From: Galbitalea sp036491035
GTDB lineage: Bacteria; Actinomycetota; Actinomycetes; Actinomycetales; Microbacteriaceae
Direction: 5' to 3'
Length of the DNA: 5,131 nucleotides
NCBI GenBank assembly: GCA_036491035.1
Contig: DASXCU010000024.1
Location: forward strand, 1 to 5,131
Shown here in pieces: positions 1-5,131 of this stretch (position 1 is the first letter of the stretch; each line of letters begins with the position of its first letter). The notes under the pieces were generated by a model. It was not told the DNA's origin. It saw only the letters and a program-made list of their open reading frames with translations, and made no database searches. The position numbers and the translations under genes are program-made.

Positions 1-922
1 CATCCCCGAGCTCGCAACCCTGCTCCTGTCGTCCTGGCCGTTCGAACCCGGGCTGCTCACCATCGTCGACGGCGCAATGGATGCGATCTCCCGGACGCTC
101 GACCTGCTGCTCAAGTTCGGCGATCGCGTCGCCGTGGAGAGCCCCGGTTTTCCCCCGGTGTTCGACCTGCTCGACCACTACGGAACCGAGCGCATCGCCG
201 TCGAGCTCGACAACGAGGGGATGCGACCGGACTCGCTCGTCGAGGCACTGCACCGCTCCCCCGCGGCGATCGTGCTGCAGCCGCGCACTCAGAACCCGTC
301 CGGTGTCTCGATGACGGTCGATCGGGCGCGGGAACTGGCCCGCATCGTCCGCAATTCGCGCAGCGCGGAGCACACCATGATCATCGAGGATGACCACTCG
401 GGCGAGATCTCCTCGAGCGGGGACGTCTCCCTCGGGGCGTTCCTGCCGGACCGTGTCATCCACATCCGCAGCTTCTCGAAGTCGCACGGCCCGGACCTTC
501 GCATCGCCGCGGTCGGAGGGCCCAAGGACTTCATGGACCGGTTCGTGGCGAGGCGCATCCTCGGCCCGGGCTGGACGTCGCGGATGCTGCAGACAATCCT
601 GTTCGATCTGCTGACCGAGCCGGAATCCGTCGACCAGGTCGCCCTGGCTCGCCGCACCTACCGTGAGCGGCAGGTCGCGATGGCCGCGGCCCTCCACGAA
701 AACGAATGGGATGTCCCCACCGCCGACGGCATCAACATGTGGCTGCGGGTCGACGACGAGCGCGACGCGGTCGTACAACTCGCGGCAGCGGGCATCCGGG
801 TCGCGGCGGGCACCCCGTTCCTTGCCACTCCGGGCGGACAGTTCATCCGCGTCACCGTGGGCCAGGTACGGGATGACTTCGCCACCGTCGCAGCCCAGCT
901 CGCTGCGGCAGGCACCTCCTAG
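1..922 (+). CDS. PLP-dependent aminotransferase-fold protein, probable MocR/GntR-family regulator (C-terminal part, 5' end outside window)
   Basis: About 306 residues are visible. The frame is open from base 2, and conserved-looking sequence (ELATLLLSSWPFEPGLLTIVDGAMDAI) precedes the ATG at 77, so that ATG is internal. Fold type I aminotransferase landmarks run in order: PGFPPVFDLLDHYG; the substrate-side NPSG motif (293-304); IIEDDHSGE, whose aspartate pair (389-394) should hold the pyridine nitrogen of PLP; SFSK with the Schiff-base lysine at 479-481; and GPDLR with the cofactor/substrate arginine at 500-502. The EDDH variant (usually DDY) and the GPDLR and GPGW-LQ segments resemble, from memory, the PtsJ branch of MocR regulators. 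Those carry an N-terminal GntR winged helix, which here would lie upstream. Such proteins bind PLP or an aminated ligand and control nearby genes. A free-standing aminotransferase cannot be excluded without the N-terminus. The gene ends tail to tail with the kinase on the other strand, overlapping by 4 bases, with no visible terminator. Confidence 0.85.
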   Translation, partial: IPELATLLLSSWPFEPGLLTIVDGAMDAISRTLDLLLKFGDRVAVESPGFPPVFDLLDHYGTERIAVELDNEGMRPDSLVEALHRSPAAIVLQPRTQNPSGVSMTVDRARELARIVRNSRSAEHTMIIEDDHSGEISSSGDVSLGAFLPDRVIHIRSFSKSHGPDLRIAAVGGPKDFMDRFVARRILGPGWTSRMLQTILFDLLTEPESVDQVALARRTYRERQVAMAAALHENEWDVPTADGINMWLRVDDERDAVVQLAAAGIRVAAGTPFLATPGGQFIRVTVGQVRDDFATVAAQLAAAGTS

Positions 923-1656
923 TCGAGCGCCGAGCGGAGAAACCCCTCCAGGTGGACGACGTCTCGCTCGTAGAGGGCGGCGTCATCCACCAGCTCGGGC
1001 TTGCGCAGCTCGTCTGCCTTCGCTCGTGTGAAGGCGGCCTCGGCGCGCAGCCGATCGACGGCTCTCCGCACCACGTCGAGCCAGTCGGCGTCGGTGCCGT
1101 ACGAGTCGAGCAGAAGCTGGATCCGTCGCCGCCACTGGTCTTCGCGCACGGCGCCGGCGTGCCATTCGGAGGTCAGCGGGATCATTCTCGTGGCGAGATT
1201 CGCGAGGTCGGCGACGCGTGGTCCGGGTGTGCAGAGATCGAAGTCGATCGCGCCGATGACGCGACCGTCGCGGAAGACGAGGTTATGCGGCGCGAAGTCG
1301 TTGTGGCAGATCACCTCGGTCGGTTCGGCGGCCTGCCACTGCCAGATGGCGTCGGTCGTGTCGAAACCCACGGAGGCATCGTGCAGCGCCCGCAGGTGGC
1401 GCCCGGCATCCCGAAGCGCCTCGTCCGTCCAGACCCACTCCGGCAGCGGGTAGACGGGCACCTCTCCCTCCAGGAAGGACAGGACCTCGCGATCGCCGTC
1501 GACGCCGATCGCTCGCGGAATCCAGTCGATTCCGGCATTTGCGAGCCAGTCGAGGTATCGGTGGATGGTCGGCGTCCACGGCCCCGCCATGCGAGTGACC
1601 GTGTTACCAGCGCGGATCACGGCGTTCATGTTGCCGCCCTGCATTGGCCCGTCCAT
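919..1656 (-). CDS. Aminoglycoside phosphotransferase (APH)-fold small-molecule kinase
   Basis: A 245-residue cytosolic protein of the APH/choline-kinase fold; the substrate is unknown. From the start chosen here, the catalytic loop is HNDFAPHN, with H118, catalytic D120 and Mg-binding N125 (codons 1303-1305, 1297-1299, 1282-1284). It is followed by IDFD with the metal-binding D138. The segments GGN, AGNTVTRMAGPWTP and EVLSFLEGEVP match the compact N-lobe of actinobacterial 'phosphotransferase' proteins. The usual ATP-contacting lysine of the N-lobe is not obvious; an arginine (TVTRMAG) sits near there. The family includes antibiotic, homoserine and methylthioribose kinases, but nothing here picks one, and a resistance role should not be assumed. 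I chose the ATG at 1656 because it keeps the GGN motif. ATGs at 1644 and 1629 are alternatives, and the one at 1629 has an AGGGCGG-like ribosome site four bases upstream. A longer frame reaching 1818 would run into the divergent oxidoreductase gene and adds non-conserved sequence. Confidence 0.85.
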   Translation of the reverse strand: MDGPMQGGNMNAVIRAGNTVTRMAGPWTPTIHRYLDWLANAGIDWIPRAIGVDGDREVLSFLEGEVPVYPLPEWVWTDEALRDAGRHLRALHDASVGFDTTDAIWQWQAAEPTEVICHNDFAPHNLVFRDGRVIGAIDFDLCTPGPRVADLANLATRMIPLTSEWHAGAVREDQWRRRIQLLLDSYGTDADWLDVVRRAVDRLRAEAAFTRAKADELRKPELVDDAALYERDVVHLEGFLRSALD

Positions 1657-1700
1657 CCAGCAATTCTCACGCAGAATGGAAACGACACGAAGGAGTGAGC
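1657..1700. promoter_or_regulatory. Divergent intergenic region, shared 5' control region
   Basis: These 44 bases separate the divergent kinase and oxidoreductase genes and must hold at least part of both start signals. On the minus strand, GAGAAT (1668-1663) has the A and T expected of an actinobacterial -10 box. It would place transcription start at or near the kinase ATG at 1656, meaning a leaderless message, but the -35 side (TTCGTG) is poor. On the plus strand I see no convincing -10/-35 pair; CAGAAT at 1672-1677 is the nearest match. The promoter for the oxidoreductase may overlap the first codons of the kinase. Confidence 0.35.
1690..1695 (+). promoter_or_regulatory. Ribosome binding site deciding the oxidoreductase start
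   Basis: AAGGAG lies five bases before the ATG at 1701. It is the clearest Shine-Dalgarno sequence in the window. It settles the start at 1701 over the in-frame ATG at 1644, which would add 19 residues of non-family sequence and overlap the divergent kinase. Confidence 0.8.
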
Positions 1701-2675
1701 ATGCGCGCGTGGCAGGTTGAGCGTCTTGGGGAGCCGATCGAGGTGATGAGCCTCCGTGAGGTGGAGGTTCCGTCGATCGGACCCGACGAGGTGCTGGTGA
1801 AGGCGCGCGCGATCGCAATCAATTTCCCCGACGTGCTGCTGGCACGCGGCGAGTACCAGGTGAAGCCGGACCTTCCATTCACACCCGGCCTCGAACTGTG
1901 CGGCGAGATCGTCGAGGTCGGCGCGAATGTCTCGCACCTGACTGTCGGCCAGCGCGTGATCGCGTCGAGGATCGGGCTGCTCGCCGAATTCTCGGTACTG
2001 GATGCGCGGCTCGTCTTCCCGGCACCGGCCGCGCTCACCGACGAGGAGGCGTCCGCCCTGTTCATCGGTCACCAGACCGGCTATTTCGGCCTCCACCGCC
2101 GCGCGCGGCTGCAGGCCGGCGAAACCCTCCTCGTGCACGCCGCCGCCGGTGGTGTCGGTACCGCGGCCGTTCAACTCGGCAAGGCGGCGGGAGCCCGCGT
2201 GATCGGCGTGGTGGGGTCGGCGGCCAAGATCGAGGTCGCGAAACGGGCGGGCGCCGACCACGTGATCGACCGCTCCGCAGACGACTTCGTCGCTGTCGTC
2301 AACGACCTCACCGCGGGCGGCGGGGCGGATGTCGTCTACGACCCGGTCGGCGGGGAAGTCTTCGAACGCTCGACGAAGTGCATCGCCTTCGAGGGTCGGA
2401 TCATCGTGGTCGGATTTGCCAGCGGCGCGATCGGGGTCGCGCGGGCGAACCATGCGCTGGTCAAGAACTACGGCATCCTCGGGCTGCACTGGGGCCTCTA
2501 CGCCACGAAGGCTCCGCAGTTCGTCGTGGAGGCACACTCCGAGCTGACGCGCATGGCCGATGCGGGCACCGTCAAGCCGATTATTGGGGAGGTTTTGCCG
2601 TTCGAACAGGCGCCGACCGCGATCCAACGTCTAAGCGAGGGGTCGACAATCGGTCGACTGGTAGTGACGATCTGA
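1701..2675 (+). CDS. NADPH:quinone oxidoreductase-like, zinc-independent MDR family protein
   Basis: A 324-residue cytosolic oxidoreductase, the usual length for the quinone oxidoreductase branch of the medium-chain dehydrogenase/reductase superfamily. Residues about 1-115 form the GroES-like domain, with MRAWQVERLGEP, the INFPDVLLARGEYQ signature and PFTPGLELCGEIVEVG. The Rossmann domain follows, with the nucleotide-binding AAAGGVG at residues 147-153 and then QLGKAAGARVIGVV and GADHVIDR. A GG-ADVVYDPVGG segment and a C-terminal IGRLVVTI strand complete the fold. The structural-zinc cysteine cluster of alcohol dehydrogenases is absent, which fits a zinc-free NADPH enzyme acting on quinones or enoyl-type substrates. 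The true substrate cannot be read from sequence. The acyl-CoA dehydrogenase gene follows on the same strand after 43 bases, so co-transcription is likely, and a role in the same acyl-CoA or enoyl-group pathway is a reasonable inference. The start is fixed by a good ribosome site. Confidence 0.92.
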   Translation: MRAWQVERLGEPIEVMSLREVEVPSIGPDEVLVKARAIAINFPDVLLARGEYQVKPDLPFTPGLELCGEIVEVGANVSHLTVGQRVIASRIGLLAEFSVLDARLVFPAPAALTDEEASALFIGHQTGYFGLHRRARLQAGETLLVHAAAGGVGTAAVQLGKAAGARVIGVVGSAAKIEVAKRAGADHVIDRSADDFVAVVNDLTAGGGADVVYDPVGGEVFERSTKCIAFEGRIIVVGFASGAIGVARANHALVKNYGILGLHWGLYATKAPQFVVEAHSELTRMADAGTVKPIIGEVLPFEQAPTAIQRLSEGSTIGRLVVTI

Positions 2676-2692
2676 CAACTTTCAGCGTGCCG

Positions 2693-2708
2693 CATACCGA
2701 GTGGTATG
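2693..2708. promoter_or_regulatory. Perfect inverted repeat, candidate repressor operator
   Basis: CATACC, four bases (GAGT), then GGTATG: a perfect 6-4-6 palindrome placed 26 to 11 bases before the dehydrogenase ATG. It lies between two genes, so codon constraint does not explain it. Its size and position, next to the expected -10 box, resemble TetR-type operators that repress acyl-CoA catabolic genes in actinobacteria when acyl-CoA is absent. No regulator gene is visible in the window, so the binding protein is unknown. As RNA it could form only a weak 6-bp hairpin without a T run, so a terminator is less likely. Confidence 0.5.
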
Positions 2709-2712
2709 TAAT
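2705..2712 (+). promoter_or_regulatory. Possible -10 region for a leaderless acyl-CoA dehydrogenase transcript
   Basis: The A/T-rich TATGTAAT contains TGTAAT (2707-2712), five of six matches to TATAAT although the important second-position A is missing. Seven bases later comes the ATG at 2719, the spacing expected if transcription starts on the A of the start codon. No matching -35 box is evident. The absence of any Shine-Dalgarno sequence before the ATG supports this reading but does not prove it. Confidence 0.35.
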
Positions 2713-2718
2713 TAGCTC

Positions 2719-3915
2719 ATGACGATGACGGATGCGCCACGGATTTCGAACCTCCTTGAGAGTGACTTCTACTTCTTCCAGGACCAGCTGACCGACCGCG
2801 AGAACGAGAAGATCCTCGAGATCCGATCGTTCTTCGAGACCACGGTGCGCCCGATCGCCAATGATTACTGGGCGCGTGCGGAGATGCCGTTCCAGATCGT
2901 GCCCGACCTCGCCAAGCTGGGCGTCTTCGGCCCGGAGTGGCAGGACGAGTATTCCGAATACAGCGCCGTGTTCCGCGGCTGGAGCGGTCTCGAGATGGCT
3001 CGCGTCGACTCGTCGCTCACCACTTTCTGCGGCGTGCAGGGTGGACTCGCGATGGGTGCTCTCGGCGTCGGCGGATCGGAGGAGCAGAAGAAATACTGGC
3101 TGCCGAAGCTCGCCTCGGCCGAAGTGATGGGCGCTTTCGGTCTCACCGAGCCCCTCTCGGGATCGGACACGGCGCGCGGACTCAACACCACGGCAGAACG
3201 CTCGGGCGACACCTGGACGATCAATGGCGCCAAGCGCTGGATCGGTAACGCGACCTTCGCCGACATCGTCGTGATCTGGGCTCGTGACGTCGCGGACGAG
3301 AAGGTCAAGGGCTTTATCGTCCGCACCGACGACCCGGGCTTCACCGCGACGAAGATCGAGGACAAGCAGAGCCTCCGCATCGTGCAGAACGCCGACATCA
3401 CGCTGACGAATGTGAAAGTCTCCGAGGAGGACCGCCTGCAGCGCATCAACGGCTTCCGTGACCTCGCGGTCGTCCTGCGACTCACCCGCGCGGGTGTGGC
3501 CTGGCAGGCGGTCGGCAACTCGATCGGGGCGTACGAGGCAGCGGTTGCGTACTCGAAGTCGCGCCTGCAGTTCGGCAAGCCGATCGGCAGCTTCCAGCTC
3601 GTGCAGGAACTTCTCGCGAACGCGCTCGGCAACATCACCGCGAGCCTCGCACTCTGCATGCAGGTTTCCCGGCTGCAGGATGAGGGCCGCCAGTCGGACG
3701 CACAGTCCGCACTGTCGAAGTCGTTCGTTACGTCCAAGGCACGGGAGAGCGTTGCGCTCTGCCGCGAGGTTCTCGGCGGAAACGGAATCGTGCTCGAGAA
3801 CGGCGTCGCAAAGCCCTTCGCGGACGCGGAGGCCATCTACACGTTCGAGGGCACCCGCCAGATGAACACCCTGATCGTCGGTAAGACGATCACGGGGTTC
3901 AGCGCCTTCGTCTAG
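2719..3915 (+). CDS. Acyl-CoA dehydrogenase, glutaryl-CoA dehydrogenase/ACX4-like
   Basis: A 398-residue FAD flavoprotein that should oxidise an acyl-CoA to the 2,3-enoyl-CoA. Landmarks: FGLTEPLSGSD at residues 140-150 (flavin/substrate loop), NGAKRWIGN at 169-177, RLQFGKPI at 282-289, LGGNGI at 352-357, and YTFEGTRQMNTLIVGKTITG near the end, where E377 (3847-3849) aligns with the catalytic glutamate of glutaryl-CoA dehydrogenase. The KRWIGNATFAD, TKIEDK and EGT-NTL segments are strikingly like plant peroxisomal ACX4 (recalled alignment). By eye the glutarate-binding arginine of glutaryl-CoA dehydrogenase is replaced by T101 (VDSSLTTFCGVQ), arguing against a dicarboxyl-CoA substrate and for a short or branched monocarboxyl chain. 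An in-frame TAG at 2713-2715 rules out a longer start. No Shine-Dalgarno sequence precedes this ATG or the ATG at 2725, so the message may be leaderless or translated by coupling to the oxidoreductase gene. Confidence 0.93.
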   Translation: MTMTDAPRISNLLESDFYFFQDQLTDRENEKILEIRSFFETTVRPIANDYWARAEMPFQIVPDLAKLGVFGPEWQDEYSEYSAVFRGWSGLEMARVDSSLTTFCGVQGGLAMGALGVGGSEEQKKYWLPKLASAEVMGAFGLTEPLSGSDTARGLNTTAERSGDTWTINGAKRWIGNATFADIVVIWARDVADEKVKGFIVRTDDPGFTATKIEDKQSLRIVQNADITLTNVKVSEEDRLQRINGFRDLAVVLRLTRAGVAWQAVGNSIGAYEAAVAYSKSRLQFGKPIGSFQLVQELLANALGNITASLALCMQVSRLQDEGRQSDAQSALSKSFVTSKARESVALCREVLGGNGIVLENGVAKPFADAEAIYTFEGTRQMNTLIVGKTITGFSAFV

Positions 3916-3936
3916 GTCGCGTCCAGGTCCTAGACG
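3909..3936. terminator. Bidirectional hairpin between convergent genes, candidate terminator
   Basis: CGTCTAGG (3909-3916) and CCTAGACG (3929-3936) form a perfect 8-bp inverted repeat around a 12-base loop. It spans the 14-base gap between two convergent genes, and each arm contains one of their TAG stop codons. No T run follows on either strand, so it is not a classical intrinsic terminator, but actinobacterial terminators often lack the T run. Because it is symmetric it could act on transcripts from both sides. Confidence 0.55.
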
Positions 3937-5131
3937 GCAACCCGGGCGGTCGCCCGACCGAGAACCCGATCGACCAGCGTCGGCGGAAGAACGGTCGCAC
4001 CCAGCCGGTTGGCCGGCGAAGCAGCGCGACGAAGACCGCGCAGGATGGTCTGCAACTCGTCCGCCATCTGCTCCCCGTTGTAGCGGTACGCGGGTACGCC
4101 GAAGGCCTCGTCCTCGACGAAGGCGAGGAGTTCGCCGAGTGCCGCGGTGGCCTTCTCCGTACGTTTCGGAGCTCGGGCGAGGTACGCCGAGAGCTGGGCC
4201 GCCAACTCGGACGGAGTTGAGGTTTCCCGAGCATCCACTCGCAGGTCGCGCGCGCCCTCCCGCAACTCCAGCCACGAGAGCTCCGCCGGTTCGATTCCCG
4301 AACGGATGCGGTCGATCCGGCGACGACGGATGGCGATCCGGATGATCGCCGGCGCCGCCAGGATCAGCAGGATCAGAATGACGCCGAAGGCTCCGTAGCT
4401 CGCCGCCGGCAGCTGGGTGTTGGTCTGCGCGGAGGCGCTGGGCTTGGCGTTGTCGCCCTGGTTCGGGAGCTTCGGGGCGGTGACCGGTGCCGTGGTCGGA
4501 GCGGTGGTTGCCGTGCTGGTCGGCCCGACGGTGGGAGCAGCGCCGGCCGCACCCTGCCCGGGCGCGCTCGGGAAGTCGGGCTCGAACCCTTTGCTCGGTG
4601 TCGGCTCGAACCGCACCCATCCGACGCCCTTGAAGTACAGCTCGGGCCACGCGTGCAGGTTGCTCGATGACACCTGCCAGACCGCCGTCTTGTTCTTGCC
4701 GACGTGGGTGAGCTTGCCCGGCAGGAAGCCGACGGCGACACGGGAGGGGATGCCCAGAGTGCGCGCCATCACGGCCATCGTGGTCGCGAAGTGAACGCAG
4801 TAGCCGCTCTTCGCCTTGAGGAACGGCACGATCACGTTCAGTCCGGAGCCGTCGAAGCCGCCCGTCGCTGGCGTCTTGGTCGAGTACGTGAACGTCCCGT
4901 CGTGGAAGTAGGTCTGCAGTGCGACAGCTTTGTCGAAGTCGGTCTTCGCTTTCGCCGTCACCTGCTTCGCGGTCGCTGCGACGATCGGGTCGAGGCCGGC
5001 AGGAACCTTGGCCAGTGCACTGGCGGTGTCGCGCGGTGCCGACTCCATCTGCTGGATGGTCGGCTGCACGTCCAGGCTCGAGACCGTGTACCGCTCGCCC
5101 TGCATCGACGTCGTATCGGAGCGCACGGACA
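3930..5131 (-). CDS. Transglutaminase-like membrane protein, TgpA type (C-terminal part, 5' end outside window)
   Basis: 399 residues are visible, with the frame open through the window edge. The GTG near 5126 is probably internal, since TgpA-type proteins begin with several membrane helices (DUF3488) not seen here. The visible part starts with an extracytoplasmic lead-in, then a transglutaminase core: SGYCVHFATTMAVMARTLGIPSRVAVGFLPG with the nucleophile cysteine at 4797-4799, NLHAWPELYF with histidine at 4653-4655, and GWVRFEPTP, where glutamate (4605-4607) takes the third catalytic position, often aspartate. A long Ala/Thr/Pro-rich linker follows (about 4400-4575). One membrane helix (4329-4397) ends in an arginine cluster, placing the tail in the cytosol. 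The tail looks like DUF4129 (about 3990-4290). Relatives usually sit behind MoxR ATPase and DUF58 genes, which would lie beyond 5131 if present. The natural substrate is not established; protein crosslinking or proteolysis at the envelope is assumed for the family. Confidence 0.9.
   Translation of the reverse strand, partial: SVRSDTTSMQGERYTVSSLDVQPTIQQMESAPRDTASALAKVPAGLDPIVAATAKQVTAKAKTDFDKAVALQTYFHDGTFTYSTKTPATGGFDGSGLNVIVPFLKAKSGYCVHFATTMAVMARTLGIPSRVAVGFLPGKLTHVGKNKTAVWQVSSSNLHAWPELYFKGVGWVRFEPTPSKGFEPDFPSAPGQGAAGAAPTVGPTSTATTAPTTAPVTAPKLPNQGDNAKPSASAQTNTQLPAASYGAFGVILILLILAAPAIIRIAIRRRRIDRIRSGIEPAELSWLELREGARDLRVDARETSTPSELAAQLSAYLARAPKRTEKATAALGELLAFVEDEAFGVPAYRYNGEQMADELQTILRGLRRAASPANRLGATVLPPTLVDRVLGRATARVAV

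Noticed and set aside
77..79. ATG at 77 as the start of the aminotransferase-fold gene
   Set aside because: The same frame continues upstream with family-like sequence to the window edge, so this methionine is internal.
913..954. CACCT / AGGTG inverted repeat around the convergent stops of the first two genes as a terminator
   Set aside because: Only 5 bp separated by 32 bases, with no T run; too weak to support.
952..1698. A 248-codon plus-strand frame opposite the kinase
   Set aside because: It has no family motifs and is antisense to intact kinase catalytic motifs; a shadow frame.
1657..1818. N-terminal extension of the kinase to an ATG at 1818
   Set aside because: It would overlap the divergent oxidoreductase start and its ribosome site, and the added residues (Arg, Ser and Pro rich) do not resemble the family.
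1626..2627. A 333-codon minus-strand frame opposite the quinone oxidoreductase
   Set aside because: It has no recognisable domain and is rich in Arg, Asp and His as expected for the complement of a GC-rich gene. The plus-strand gene has clear family motifs and a ribosome site.
2672..2677. CTGACA as a -35 box for the dehydrogenase gene
   Set aside because: It matches TTGACA at five of six positions, but at 17-base spacing the partner would be TACCGA, a poor -10, and the better TATGTAAT box is about 27 bases away.
4400..4575. Ala/Thr/Pro-rich repetitive stretch in the TgpA-type gene as a DNA repeat element
   Set aside because: It stays in frame between the transglutaminase core and the membrane helix and is best explained as a flexible protein linker.
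2581..4650. A 689-codon open frame on the minus strand across the dehydrogenase and the TgpA-type gene
   Set aside because: It is arginine-rich and low-complexity, lies antisense to the clearly recognisable dehydrogenase and out of frame with the TgpA-type gene, and has no family motif. It is a high-GC shadow frame.

Overview
The window looks like ordinary chromosome of a high-GC actinobacterium. Microbacteriaceae is my best guess, from the strong G/C preference at third codon positions, the short intergenic gaps, the actinobacterial protein types and an apparently leaderless gene start. The lineage is inferred from style and gene content; no rRNA or other marker gene is present. I see no mobile element, CRISPR array, tRNA or rRNA, and no gene-free stretch above 300 bases. 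The longest spacers are about 43-44 bases.

Layout, left to right. (1) 1-922, plus strand: the 3' part of a PLP-dependent aminotransferase-fold gene, most likely the C-terminal domain of a MocR/GntR-type regulator resembling the PtsJ branch. Its start lies upstream of the window. (2) 919-1656, minus strand: a small aminoglycoside-phosphotransferase-fold kinase. It is convergent with gene 1, and both stop codons share one CTAG palindrome. (3) 1701-2675, plus: a zinc-free NADPH:quinone oxidoreductase of the MDR superfamily, divergent from gene 2 across 44 bases. (4) 2719-3915, plus: an FAD acyl-CoA dehydrogenase resembling glutaryl-CoA dehydrogenase and, more closely, plant ACX4. It lies 43 bases behind gene 3. 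(5) 3930-5131, minus: the C-terminal part of a TgpA-type membrane transglutaminase-like protein, convergent with gene 4 and cut by the window end.

Genes 3 and 4 form the one likely functional unit: same strand, close spacing, and a pair that fits acyl-CoA breakdown. Gene 4 may also have its own promoter. A perfect 6-4-6 inverted repeat lies just upstream of a start with no Shine-Dalgarno sequence, suggesting a regulated, leaderless transcript. Genes 1, 2 and 5 have no evident metabolic link to this pair.

I found no convincing novel multi-gene system. The observations most worth a second look are the palindrome before gene 4, the 8-bp hairpin whose two arms carry the stop codons of genes 4 and 5, and the substrate identity of the ACX4-like enzyme.
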